A stretch of DNA of 64,000 nt from NCBI GenBank assembly GCA_021325655.1, contig JAJPGT010000043.1:124001-188000 (forward strand), written 5' to 3'. This document shows, one piece after another, positions 18,033 to 26,748 of this stretch. How positions within the stretch are numbered: the first letter of the stretch is position 1; every line of letters starts with the position of its first letter. This DNA comes from Pseudomonadota bacterium. GTDB taxonomy: Bacteria; Chloroflexota; UBA6077; JAJPGT01. The notes below the pieces were generated by a model. The model was given only the letters and a program-made list of their open reading frames with translations, was not told the origin of the DNA and made no database searches. The position numbers and the translations under genes were made by a program.

Positions 18033-19568
18033 CTACCCGCCACCAGCGTTTCCCTTCAGGGCGTCCACATCGCGCCGCACCAGCGCCGCGTACAGCCACG
18101 CCTGACGCTCAATCGCCTGCTGGTACCGCGCGTGTCGTGCCAGGTCCGGTTCACACACTGGCCCACCAGCCGGCGCCGTCTCCACGAGGGAGGGTACCGC
18201 CCCGAGCGCGTGAGCCGCCAGCAGCGCCGCGCCGCGCGCCGTCGCCTCCTCAGTGGAGACAACCAGGGAGCGGCCGAGCACGTCGGCCATGATCTGGAGC
18301 CACGTGGGTGAGCTCGTCAGCGCCCCGCCGCTGGCAACGACGAGGCGCTCCGGGCCGATCGCCTGGCTGAGCAGCCGATCGAGCAGCGCGACACGGTAGG
18401 CGACCGCCTCCAGCGCGGCGCGGACGATTTCAAGTGAAGAGGTCCCGAGCGCGAGCCCGACCAGCGCCGCGCGCGCCTGGCCGGCCCAGCCGGGGCTACG
18501 CTCCCCGGCCAGAAACGGCAGCACCGTTAGCCCATGGCCGTCCGGCGGCAAAGCCGCAATCGCCGCCTCGACCTCGGCAGGCGGGCCGAGCCGGAGCGTG
18601 TCCTGCAGCCAGGCGTAGACGTTGCCGCCTTCGCTCAGCGCCCCGCCCAGCAGCGTGCGCGCTCGGTCCACCCGGTACTCCCACAATCCCCAGGGCACCT
18701 CGGGCGCCGCGGCGTCCAACACGACCCGTAGCGCCCCACTTGTGCCTACCGTGAGCGCCGCTCGACCCGGCCCGATACAGCCGCTGCCGACGTTCGCCGC
18801 CGCCCCATCCCCGATCGCGGGAAACCAGGGGATCTCCGCAAGCAAGGGCCAGCGAGAGCGGAGCTCGCCCGCCAGTCCGGCCAGCGGCTCGTCGCGGTCG
18901 ACCAGCGGCGACAGCAGCCGTTCGTCGACGTTCAGCAGCTCCAGCCAGTTCTGGTCCCAGCGCAGGCTCCAGCGGTCGAGCAGCCCACTCCAGGAGGCGA
19001 TCGAGAAGGTGACGCGCGCAGCGCCGAACAGCACCTGCTCCAGGTACTCCCCAAACGTCAGCCAGGCCCGCATCTCGCGGGCCACGTCCGGCGCACTCGT
19101 CCGGAGCCAGCGGAGCCGGGCGGGCAGGTACGACGCGTGGATGGGGCACCCGGTGCGGGCGTGCACTGCCCGCTCGTCTACCTGGTGGCGCAGCTCGATC
19201 GCCGCGCGCCAGGGCCGGGTGTCGGACCAGAGGAACAACGGGGTGAGCGGCCGCCCCTGGGCATCGGCGGCGAAGCCGGCGTAGGCGAAGGTATCCAGCG
19301 CCACCGCGGCCAGCGGCAGCCCCCGCGCCACGACCAGCGCGTGAACCCGATCCAACGCCGTGAACAGGTGGTCCCGGAGCTGCACCGGATCCAACTCCGA
19401 GCGGCCGTCGTCGCCGGCCACCGGCTGGTAGCTGACGCGTGCCCCCAGCTCATCCAGCTCTCGGCCGAGCCGATCGTAGACGAGCACCCGCAGCGACGAG
19501 GTGCCGACGTCAATCGCCAGGATGAGCGGGGGCTCAATCGTCGCGGGAACAGTGCCCGGGGCCACCAT
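18033..19568 (-). CDS. FGGY-family carbohydrate kinase (gluconokinase/xylulokinase-like)
   Basis: LILAIDVGTSSLRVLVYD...GDGAAANVGSGCIGPGRAALTVGTSGALRVV...VVASGGALTSSPTWLQIMADVLGRSL. Confidence 0.88.
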   Translation of the reverse strand: MVAPGTVPATIEPPLILAIDVGTSSLRVLVYDRLGRELDELGARVSYQPVAGDDGRSELDPVQLRDHLFTALDRVHALVVARGLPLAAVALDTFAYAGFAADAQGRPLTPLFLWSDTRPWRAAIELRHQVDERAVHARTGCPIHASYLPARLRWLRTSAPDVAREMRAWLTFGEYLEQVLFGAARVTFSIASWSGLLDRWSLRWDQNWLELLNVDERLLSPLVDRDEPLAGLAGELRSRWPLLAEIPWFPAIGDGAAANVGSGCIGPGRAALTVGTSGALRVVLDAAAPEVPWGLWEYRVDRARTLLGGALSEGGNVYAWLQDTLRLGPPAEVEAAIAALPPDGHGLTVLPFLAGERSPGWAGQARAALVGLALGTSSLEIVRAALEAVAYRVALLDRLLSQAIGPERLVVASGGALTSSPTWLQIMADVLGRSLVVSTEEATARGAALLAAHALGAVPSLVETAPAGGPVCEPDLARHARYQQAIERQAWLYAALVRRDVDALKGNAGGG

Positions 19569-19950
19569 CTCCCCTAGTGAACTCCTCAGAGCGGATCAGA
19601 CAGCCGAATTTCACTGCCGCGCCCCGCCAGCGCGCTACGATACTGCCCAGAACTGGCAATCAGCGTTGCGCGGCCTGGCGCGGCCGCTCGTGGCCGAAGC
19701 CTGAGCATCCGCCCCGCCGGTTGGGCTCGCCAGAGGCAGGGCAGCACCCCGCCTCTCCCCCAACCCCGTGGGCGGGCGAAGAACAACGGTACTCCTTTGC
19801 GTCGTGGCACGCCAGCGATCGCCCAGCCACCTCGTTCGTGACGTTGCCGCACGAGCGCGCGGGGCAGATGCGGAACGCCAGAAGGAGCCGCCAGACCAGG
19901 CCAGCCAGCGTGGCGCGGACTCTGCGTGAGCGCTGGCAGGGAGCACGTCA

Positions 19951-20802
19951 ATGAGCGTGAGCAGACGGCCGGGGCGTTTCAACCCGGCCACGCAGATCAA
20001 TCCGAGCCTGAACCGAGCGGCGCGTACCGGGCAGCCGACCGAAGACGAGCGGCTGCTGCGCAGCCCACGTATCGGACGCGCCCAGCCCAGCGATTTCACG
20101 CACACCGACCCCTGGCGCGTCTTTCGGATCATGGGCGAATTCGTGGAGGGGTTCGACGCGCTGGCCACGGTCGGACCGGCGGTGTCCATCTTCGGCTCGG
20201 CGCGCGTTGGCGAGGACGACCCGACCTACGCGCAGGCGCGCGCGCTGGGGCGCGAGCTCGCCCGGGCTGGCTTCGCGGTGATCACCGGCGGCGGGCCCGG
20301 GATCATGGAAGCGGCCAACCGGGGCGCGCAGGAGGGCGGCGGCTGGTCGATCGGCTGCGCCATCGAGCTGCCCGAAGAGCAAGAGACCAACCAGTACCTG
20401 GACCTGGCGATCAACTTCCGCTTCTTCTTCGTCCGCAAGACGATGTTCGTCAAGTACGCCGAAGCCTTTGTCTGCTTCCCCGGCGGCTTCGGCACCCTGG
20501 ACGAGCTCTTCGAAGCGCTAACGCTCGTCCAGACCAGGAAGATCGACAATTTCCCGATCATTCTCTTCGGCAGCGCCTACTGGCGCGGGCTGGTCGACTG
20601 GATCAAGAACCAGACGCTGGCAAACGGGCTGATCGCGCCGCCCGACCTGAAGCTGCTGATCATCACCGACTCCGTCGAGCAGGTCGTCAAGCTGGTCACC
20701 GACTGCTACAGCCAGCGCTGTTGGGAGGCGCACGAGCTGTCCGAGGCCCCGGGACCCAACCACGCGACAAGCGCCCGGCCCTCGTCCACCCACGGCGAGT
20801 AG
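19951..20802 (+). CDS. LOG family protein (TIGR00730-like)
   Basis: VSIFGSARVGEDDPTYAQARALGRELARAGFAVITGGGPGIMEAANRGAQEGGG...FVCFPGGFGTLDELFEALTLVQTRKI. Confidence 0.92.
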   Translation: MSVSRRPGRFNPATQINPSLNRAARTGQPTEDERLLRSPRIGRAQPSDFTHTDPWRVFRIMGEFVEGFDALATVGPAVSIFGSARVGEDDPTYAQARALGRELARAGFAVITGGGPGIMEAANRGAQEGGGWSIGCAIELPEEQETNQYLDLAINFRFFFVRKTMFVKYAEAFVCFPGGFGTLDELFEALTLVQTRKIDNFPIILFGSAYWRGLVDWIKNQTLANGLIAPPDLKLLIITDSVEQVVKLVTDCYSQRCWEAHELSEAPGPNHATSARPSSTHGE

Positions 20803-20941
20803 CCCCGCGAGCACGCGGACTGTGCTTGCGCGGGAGAGCCGCCTGCCACGGCTGCCCGGGCCTCAGCCCATATGGCTCGCATCGTGGCAGGAGCGATCAG
20901 GCGCCATTCCGAGTCGACGATCTTCGAGTCCCGCGCTTCGG

Positions 20942-22735
20942 CTACGCCCCGTCGGCGGGATCCGGCGGCTGGGGCGCGCCGAACAGCTCGGCGTATGGGC
21001 GCTCGTCCGCCTCGGACCACTCCTCCCGCCGGGTGATGCCGACCCCGATACCACTGCGATGGACCAGACCCGCGCGCTCCTGGTTGCGGCGGACCAGCGC
21101 CTCCTCGGAAAAGTAGGCGTTCCACTCGCGCGGCGCGTCCAGGTCTTCGCCGCCGTGCGTCGTCAGCCGGGGGCGGACCTGGATCAGCGCGGGGGCGTTC
21201 AGGCTGGCGCCGAGCACGATCGCGTGGCCCTTGGAGAGCGAGGGCAGCTCGTCCAGCACCTCGCGGGAGGCGCTCTCCACCGCGGCTGCCACTGCCTGCT
21301 GGTCAAGCGGGTTGACGATGCGCATGATGACCTGCGTCATCGCCTGTGAGAGCACGTCCTGGTCGAGCTTGCCGGGCCGCTGGCTGATCAGCCCGATGCC
21401 GATCCCGAACTTACGCCCCTCGCCGAGGATCTGCTTCAGCACCTGCGAGGAGACGACCCGGCCGCCGGCGTCGCCGCCCGGCGCGAAGGTGTGCGCCTCT
21501 TCCAGCAGGCAGAACACCGGATAGGGCAGGTGCAGGTCATCGCCGGGGTGGGTCTTCTTGTGGAGCGTCTGGTTGCGTGCCTCGTACAGCCGGCGCAGGA
21601 GCACCGCGGCGATCACCTGCTGCTCGCGCTGCGTCAGGTCGTGGAGCTGCAGCACGGTGCACTGCCCCGGCTCCAGTAGCTCCGCCAGGCGGATGTGGTC
21701 CACCTCGCTGAAGATGCGCGATTCGCTCGTCAGCCGGTCCAGACGCCACTCCAGCGCCCCCGCGCTGGAACGGAGATCGAGGCCGCTCTCATCCGACCCG
21801 TGCGCCAGCGACTCGATCTTGGCCACCAGGTCCTTCACCGTCCAACGTTCCGCGCTCCCCACCGCGTCACGCGTCTCCCGGACGAGCGCGTTGTACGCCC
21901 GGCCGAGGAGCCAGTCCTGCCGCTCAGGGACGTCGCCGAGCAGGTACCGAATGTCGTTGAGCTTCAGCGCCGAGAAGCGAACCTTGAGGTCGTCCGGCAG
22001 GAGGCACTTCACCCGCGCCTGATACACGCCGTCGCGGAACTCCGGCAGGTTCTGCAGCGTGTCGAGCGTTCCGTACTCTCCATGCGGGTCGAGCACCAGC
22101 ACGCAGGCCTTGTTCGCCGGCCGGAGCAGCTCCTCGACGATCACGCCGGCGGTGTAGCTCTTGCCGGCCCCGGTCCCGGCGATGATCGCCAGGTGAGTAC
22201 TGGTGAACTCGCGCGCTGACAGCACCACCGGCACCTCCTCCGGCCCGCGGCTCAGCAGCCAGCCCAGGTAGCAGGAGCCTAGCTCCCCGCGCTGCTTCTT
22301 GTTGAGCACCGTCACCAGCATCTCGGGCGGGGCGAGGTAGATCGGCCAGCCGACGCGGGGCGGGATGCGGGGATTGACGAGGGTCTTGAGCGCCGCATCG
22401 TAATAGCCGATAACCGCGGCGCACACCTCCAGCAGCTCGCACTCGTCCGCCTCGAAACCCGCCACCCGGGCCACCAGGTCCGGGGGAACGTCCGGGTCGG
22501 CCAGGAAATCGTCCGGGTAGCCGCGCACCGTGCGCCGGCCCGTGATCCGGGCGATCACCCGGCGCTGCTCGCCGGGCAGAGTGTAGTAGACGAACTCGCC
22601 GTTCTTCGTTGCGCCGTCGCGGTCCGGGGTAATAAAGACGAACTCGTGCGGCTTGTCGCCCGGCCCCTTGACAGTTCCAACCCGCAGCGGGGGCCGGGCC
22701 GCTTCGGCGCCATCTGGCTGGCTGATAGCTCTCAC
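20942..22735 (-). CDS. herA: HerA-family DNA-translocating ATPase (DUF87/HAS-barrel)
   Basis: Walker A IIAGTGAGKSYTAGVIVEELL, ACVLVLDPHGEYGTL, Walker B FCLLEEAHTFAP, IGLISQRPGKLDQDVLSQAMTQVIMRIVNPLDQQAV; N-terminal HAS-barrel-like region; GTG start overlaps the upstream PIN-remnant stop. Confidence 0.88.
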   Translation of the reverse strand: MRAISQPDGAEAARPPLRVGTVKGPGDKPHEFVFITPDRDGATKNGEFVYYTLPGEQRRVIARITGRRTVRGYPDDFLADPDVPPDLVARVAGFEADECELLEVCAAVIGYYDAALKTLVNPRIPPRVGWPIYLAPPEMLVTVLNKKQRGELGSCYLGWLLSRGPEEVPVVLSAREFTSTHLAIIAGTGAGKSYTAGVIVEELLRPANKACVLVLDPHGEYGTLDTLQNLPEFRDGVYQARVKCLLPDDLKVRFSALKLNDIRYLLGDVPERQDWLLGRAYNALVRETRDAVGSAERWTVKDLVAKIESLAHGSDESGLDLRSSAGALEWRLDRLTSESRIFSEVDHIRLAELLEPGQCTVLQLHDLTQREQQVIAAVLLRRLYEARNQTLHKKTHPGDDLHLPYPVFCLLEEAHTFAPGGDAGGRVVSSQVLKQILGEGRKFGIGIGLISQRPGKLDQDVLSQAMTQVIMRIVNPLDQQAVAAAVESASREVLDELPSLSKGHAIVLGASLNAPALIQVRPRLTTHGGEDLDAPREWNAYFSEEALVRRNQERAGLVHRSGIGVGITRREEWSEADERPYAELFGAPQPPDPADGA

Positions 22736-22910
22736 GTGTTGGCCTCCAGCGGTTCCACCGTAATCGGTTGGGCGAAGCGAGCGAAGTCACTCGGGTTGGC
22801 CATCAGCAGCCGCCGGATGCCGTACACCAGCATGGTGGCCACGATGTTGCCGTCATGCTCCTGCTTACCGCCCGGGGGATCTGCTCTAGGAGTGCCAGTA
22901 GGTGCTGGGT
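22732..22910 (-). pseudogene. 3' remnant of a PIN-domain (VapC-like) toxin gene
   Basis: Open but start-less frame ...KQEHDGNIVATMLVYGIRRLLMANPSDFARFAQPITVEPLEANT*; matches the PIN C-terminal pattern (HDxxIVATMLxxGIxxLLTxNxxDFxRF). Stop overlaps herA GTG (GTGA). Confidence 0.65.
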
Positions 22911-23306
22911 CACCTCGGCTATTTCGTCAGCAACCTGGAAGCTGTGCTGAAGTGCAACCACGACCGGAGCCAGGGTCTGCACGGACAGAGGCAGGCTGAA
23001 TCGTTGGGGTCGTGTCAGCGCGTACTCTGTACGGGTTGCAGCTCGCCGAAGCGGCGGTTCGAGCGTCCGATCCACTTCCAGACACAAACCTCCGATCTCA
23101 ATGAAATTGTGCATCTTGCGGAACGGCCGACTATGCCGGGCGAGGAAACCTTTCATGGCTTTCTCTGCCCCCTGCTGACAATGAAAGACCGCCCCTCTCA
23201 GGAGCGGCGGGGCCGCAGCCAGATCGTGCTCAGCCTCGCGCAGGTCAGCGGCGGCGCGGACAAGCCACGCTCGGGTCTCGGCCACGAGCTCCGAGTCATG
23301 CTGCAT
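22803..23306 (-). CDS. HEPN-domain protein, copy 1 (HepT-like); C-terminus runs out of frame into the PIN remnant
   Basis: MQHDSELVAETRAWLVRAAADLREAEHDLAAAPPLLRGAVFHCQQGAEKAMKGFLARHSRPFRKMHNFIEIG; homologous to copy 2 over the N-terminal ~80 aa. Confidence 0.78.
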   Translation of the reverse strand: MQHDSELVAETRAWLVRAAADLREAEHDLAAAPPLLRGAVFHCQQGAEKAMKGFLARHSRPFRKMHNFIEIGGLCLEVDRTLEPPLRRAATRTEYALTRPQRFSLPLSVQTLAPVVVALQHSFQVADEIAEVTQHLLALLEQIPRAVSRSMTATSWPPCWCTASGGC

Positions 23307-23655
23307 AGAGCACTCTTCCTTCCCACAGCACGGTCGCCGGCAGCGAGCAGACAACCCGGGCCCGACGCTTGAACGGTGTCTTCCTCCAGACGATCACGTC
23401 AGCCGCCCTGCCCGCGCCCCAGAGGACCTCGTAGGCGAGGCGGCTATCCTTGCGCTCCGGGGCGGCGTCGTCCGGCACGATCACCAGCAGGTCGTAGTCG
23501 CTGTCGGGCCCGGCCTCGCCCCGCGCCACCGAGCCGAAGAGATAGATCCGTTCCGGCTGGTAGGCCGCGACCAGCCGCCGCACGATCTCCGCCAGCGTGG
23601 GGTCGCGCGCGAGCAGGTCAGCATCAGTATGGGTCGGCTCCTGCTGGCGACTCAT
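23296..23655 (-). CDS. MNT-type minimal nucleotidyltransferase, copy 1 (MntA-like antitoxin)
   Basis: IYLFGSVARGEAGPDSDYDLLVIV (GSx10DxD motif); ATGA overlap with the upstream HEPN stop. Confidence 0.87.
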   Translation of the reverse strand: MSRQQEPTHTDADLLARDPTLAEIVRRLVAAYQPERIYLFGSVARGEAGPDSDYDLLVIVPDDAAPERKDSRLAYEVLWGAGRAADVIVWRKTPFKRRARVVCSLPATVLWEGRVLYAA

Positions 23656-24065
23656 GGTCGAACCTCCGCAGGCAGCCGGGCCAGGACCGCCTCGTAGACT
23701 TCGCGGGCGAGGGCCAGCGCCCCTTCCGCCTCCTCCCGCGGCGGCTCCTCGGCCTCGCCGGGGTAACGGAATAGCCAGGCGAACGGGGTCAGATCTTCGG
23801 CCCGTTCGGCCAGCGGTCGCAGCGAGCTGTCCAGCGCGATACAGGCCTCGCCCAGCTCCCGCAGGTTGTGGGTCTTGCGAAAGGGTACGTCGTGCCAGAA
23901 GAGGAACGCCTTCCACGCCTTCTCGGCCGCCTGCTGGCAGTGGAACAGGGCGGTGTCCGGACGCGGCCGTGCTGCGCCCAGGAGGATCGTGGCCGACTCG
24001 AGGTCGACCCAGGCGCGGTCCAGCCAGCCCCGGCACTCCGCCACTTTTGCGGGATCATGCGGCAT
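23652..24065 (-). CDS. HEPN-domain protein, copy 2 (HepT-like)
   Basis: WLDRAWVDLESATILLGAARPRPDTALFHCQQAAEKAWKAFLFWHDVPFRKTHNLRELGEACIALDSSLRPLAERAEDLTPFAWLFRYPGE...EEAEGALALAREVYEAVLARL. Confidence 0.87.
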   Translation of the reverse strand: MPHDPAKVAECRGWLDRAWVDLESATILLGAARPRPDTALFHCQQAAEKAWKAFLFWHDVPFRKTHNLRELGEACIALDSSLRPLAERAEDLTPFAWLFRYPGEAEEPPREEAEGALALAREVYEAVLARLPAEVRP

Positions 24066-24414
24066 GGAGCAGCCTCCCCTCCCGCACGACGGTCGCCGGG
24101 AAGGATGCCTTGAGATGCAGCCGGCTATCAAAGGTGTGGCGGTCCCAGACCACCACGTCCACGGCGGCCGGCACCCCTCGGAGCACGCGGAACCCCTTCT
24201 GCGCCAGGCGGTACAGCGGCTCGGTGGGACGATCGACCAGGACAAGCAGGTCGTAGTCGCTGTTGGGCCCGGCGTCGCCCCGCGCCCGCGATCCGAACAG
24301 GTAGACCCGCTCGGGATGCAGCGCAGCGACCAGCCGCCGCACGATCTCGGCGAGGGCCGGGTCGCGGGCGAGCAGGTCAGCGTCGGGCGACCGGGCCTGG
24401 TCCACGTCCGTCAT
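24055..24414 (-). CDS. MNT-type minimal nucleotidyltransferase, copy 2 (MntA-like antitoxin)
   Basis: VYLFGSRARGDAGPNSDYDLLVLVDRPTEPLYRLAQKGFRVLRGVPAAVDVVVWDRHTF; ATGA overlap with the upstream RAMP stop at 24411-24414. Confidence 0.87.
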   Translation of the reverse strand: MTDVDQARSPDADLLARDPALAEIVRRLVAALHPERVYLFGSRARGDAGPNSDYDLLVLVDRPTEPLYRLAQKGFRVLRGVPAAVDVVVWDRHTFDSRLHLKASFPATVVREGRLLHAA

Positions 24415-25304
24415 GCGCCGCCGGCGGGCTGCCACAGACCGTCCTTCTTGATAGACCAGAACGTCGTTGGGTCCAGGGCCGATGAACCCGGCGCCCACAG
24501 CGGGCCAGCAGCCAACGGCTCGAACCCACTGCCCTTCGCTCGGTCCCAGCCGCCCAGCGCCTCGAGCTGGCCGAGCATTGCCCCATCGACCGATACCCGA
24601 GCATGCGCCAGGACACGGCCCGCTCGCAGGGATGGCTCCTGCCCTGCAAGGTCCACCGTGTCCCCGAAGACCTCGGACGCCGCGTCCCACCCCACGCACC
24701 GCAAGCGCCGCACGCGACCCAAGCCGTACCGCGCATCACCGCCGAGGAAGAGTTCGTTGACGGTCTTGAGCGCTCCGGCCAGGTCCGAACTCTGCCGCAC
24801 GAACACGTAGCCCACCAGCGCTACAGACTTCACCTCATCCGTTGCGCGGTCTCGCCAGTACTGGCCGATGCACTCGGTCTCGCGGAGCGTGCCGTCGGCG
24901 GCCGTATCCGAAGCAGGCTCAATGGCCGTACCGGGCCGTGCCAGGAGGAGGCGCTGACGCAGCTCACGGTCAGGACGCCACTTCTCGCCGTTCGCATCAT
25001 CCTCCCGCTGCCAGACAAGCCCCTTGCCGCTTTCGTAGCGTGGCAGCCAGGCGCGCCAGCCTCCGTCGGTCTTCTCCGCCGGGAAAAGATACGTCAGCCG
25101 CGCGTCGTTACGGACCTCCTCACCGACCTTTGGGTAGTCGGGGAAGCCGGTCGCCTGGCGCTGGGCCACCTCGGCGGTCAGCGCGCCCCAGAGGTTGCGC
25201 GCCGGCACGTAGAGGCGGCAGCGGTTGAGGCTTCCCGATGGCGGCAGGCCGATAGCAAGCGGCGCCTCCAGCCTCCAGGCCCAGCGGTAGAGCAGCCAGC
25301 TCAT
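24411..25304 (-). CDS. type III CRISPR RAMP protein, Cmr3/Cas5-like
   Basis: WRLEAPLAIGLPPSGSLNRCRLYVPARNLWGALTAEVAQR...TVNELFLGGDARYGLGRVRRL (RAMP glycine-rich loop); last gene of the RAMP cassette. Confidence 0.72.
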   Translation of the reverse strand: MSWLLYRWAWRLEAPLAIGLPPSGSLNRCRLYVPARNLWGALTAEVAQRQATGFPDYPKVGEEVRNDARLTYLFPAEKTDGGWRAWLPRYESGKGLVWQREDDANGEKWRPDRELRQRLLLARPGTAIEPASDTAADGTLRETECIGQYWRDRATDEVKSVALVGYVFVRQSSDLAGALKTVNELFLGGDARYGLGRVRRLRCVGWDAASEVFGDTVDLAGQEPSLRAGRVLAHARVSVDGAMLGQLEALGGWDRAKGSGFEPLAAGPLWAPGSSALDPTTFWSIKKDGLWQPAGGA

Positions 25305-25678
25305 GGGGTCCCTCTCCCGGCAGGCTGGCGCGCCTTGGCGTGATAGCGGCCGTAGACCAGCGCCTGGCGCAGCAGGTCGCGGGCGAAGAGCAGCTTGTCC
25401 AGGTCTTTGCCGAGTTTCTGAAGCTCCTGCCATAGGTCGCCTTTACCGAGCAGCGGCGATCCGGTCGGCGTCTTCTGGAGAAACTCCGTGCTGGCGTCAC
25501 AGATTGCTTCCGCCGGCCGCTGTTCTCTGCGCCCTCTGGTTCCTAGGAAGAGGAAATACGCGTAGACGCCCTGCTCCTCCAGCACCGCCAGCGCATCGCG
25601 TAGCAACGCTTCGTCCACATCGTTGATCTCGGCCAGCCGCTTGCCCAGTTCGGCGCACTTCAGATCGAGATTCTCCAT
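25301..25678 (-). CDS. type III effector small subunit (Cmr5/Cas11-like)
   Basis: 125-aa mostly helical protein AVLEEQGVYAYFLFLGTRG...WQELQKLGKDLDKLLFARDLLRQALVYGRYHAKA; TGATG/ATGA coupled to flanking RAMP genes. Confidence 0.65.
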   Translation of the reverse strand: MENLDLKCAELGKRLAEINDVDEALLRDALAVLEEQGVYAYFLFLGTRGRREQRPAEAICDASTEFLQKTPTGSPLLGKGDLWQELQKLGKDLDKLLFARDLLRQALVYGRYHAKARQPAGRGTP

Positions 25679-26748
25679 CAGGACACCTCCGGCTGCGCCG
25701 CTGGCTGGGCGGCCGGTTGACCAGGCTGGGTCGCCGGCGGCGCGGGACTCCGTTGGGCGAGAACTCGGAGCCTGCCCATCCCCCGCGTGCCCATGCCGCC
25801 GATACCCAGGTGCTCGAGGTACGGGTGCGCCGCGGCGACGACCTCGTGGACATCGTCGATTGCGGCGGTCTGGCCGTTCCCCTTGAACGCCACGGGCTTG
25901 GAGTCAATCGTGAAATGCCCGGGGTTCTTGCAGGTGACGTCCCAGAAGAGCACCGTCGCGCGCGGCAACGCCTCGTAGGTGAAGAGCGCGCCTTCCTCGG
26001 CCGCGCCGGTGGAGGCGTTGATGGCCACGGAGGTGCGCACTTCCAGGTTGCTATTCACCACGTGGCTGAAGAGCTTGTCCGACACGACGCCCAGGCTGCC
26101 GAGGATCTCGGCGGGGACGTCGAGCGCTTTCAACCTCTGCTGTACCTTCTGCCAGTCCTTGAGCTTCTTGACTGGCAGGAGCAGCCAGCCCAAGTTGAGC
26201 GGCTGCTGGCTGTCCCGCTCGCGGGAGAGCGCATCCTCTGCCACACCGCTCACTGCAACCCCGGCCCCTCGCAGCGCCAGCGGGCAGGTCACCCAGCGCG
26301 GGCCCTCGCGCGTGGCAACCGGGAACAGCAGCACGTGGGCGTCGCTGAAGGCGGCCAGCCCGGCGAACCCGCCGGCGCTGTCCCGGCCACGCGCGAAGCC
26401 GAAGACCGTGCAGATCGGGCAGGTGGGCTGCCGGCAGTGGGTGAGGGACCCGTCGCCCCGCTGACCCAACCCGGCACAGTCGGGAAAGTAGGGCTTTACT
26501 TGGCCGCCGACCTGCCGATTCGGGTTCCTTACCTGCCTGGCCATCGCTGCGTAGGTCCGATAGACGCCGGCCAGGCTCGACCCGGGAATCTTGGGGATCC
26601 GCGTCACTGGGTCGCGCACGATGGTCAGGTCCACGCGGCCCAGGCGGGCGCCGCCGGTGCCCACGTGGACGGGGTCCAGCGCCAGTCCGATGTGCGGAAC
26701 GGTCTGGTAGCTCTTCGGTTCAGCGTCCTTCTTTTCGTCTTCAGGCAT
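25678..26748 (-). CDS. cmr4: Cmr4-like Cas7 RAMP protein
   Basis: LDPVHVGTGGARLGRVDLTIVRDPVTRIPKIPGSSLAGVYRTYAAMA...CPICTVFGFARG...AAFSDAHVLLFPV...GIGGMGTRGMGRLRVL; VDLTI Asp at the usual Cmr4 target-RNA cleavage position. Confidence 0.82.
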   Translation of the reverse strand: MPEDEKKDAEPKSYQTVPHIGLALDPVHVGTGGARLGRVDLTIVRDPVTRIPKIPGSSLAGVYRTYAAMARQVRNPNRQVGGQVKPYFPDCAGLGQRGDGSLTHCRQPTCPICTVFGFARGRDSAGGFAGLAAFSDAHVLLFPVATREGPRWVTCPLALRGAGVAVSGVAEDALSRERDSQQPLNLGWLLLPVKKLKDWQKVQQRLKALDVPAEILGSLGVVSDKLFSHVVNSNLEVRTSVAINASTGAAEEGALFTYEALPRATVLFWDVTCKNPGHFTIDSKPVAFKGNGQTAAIDDVHEVVAAAHPYLEHLGIGGMGTRGMGRLRVLAQRSPAPPATQPGQPAAQPAAQPEVS

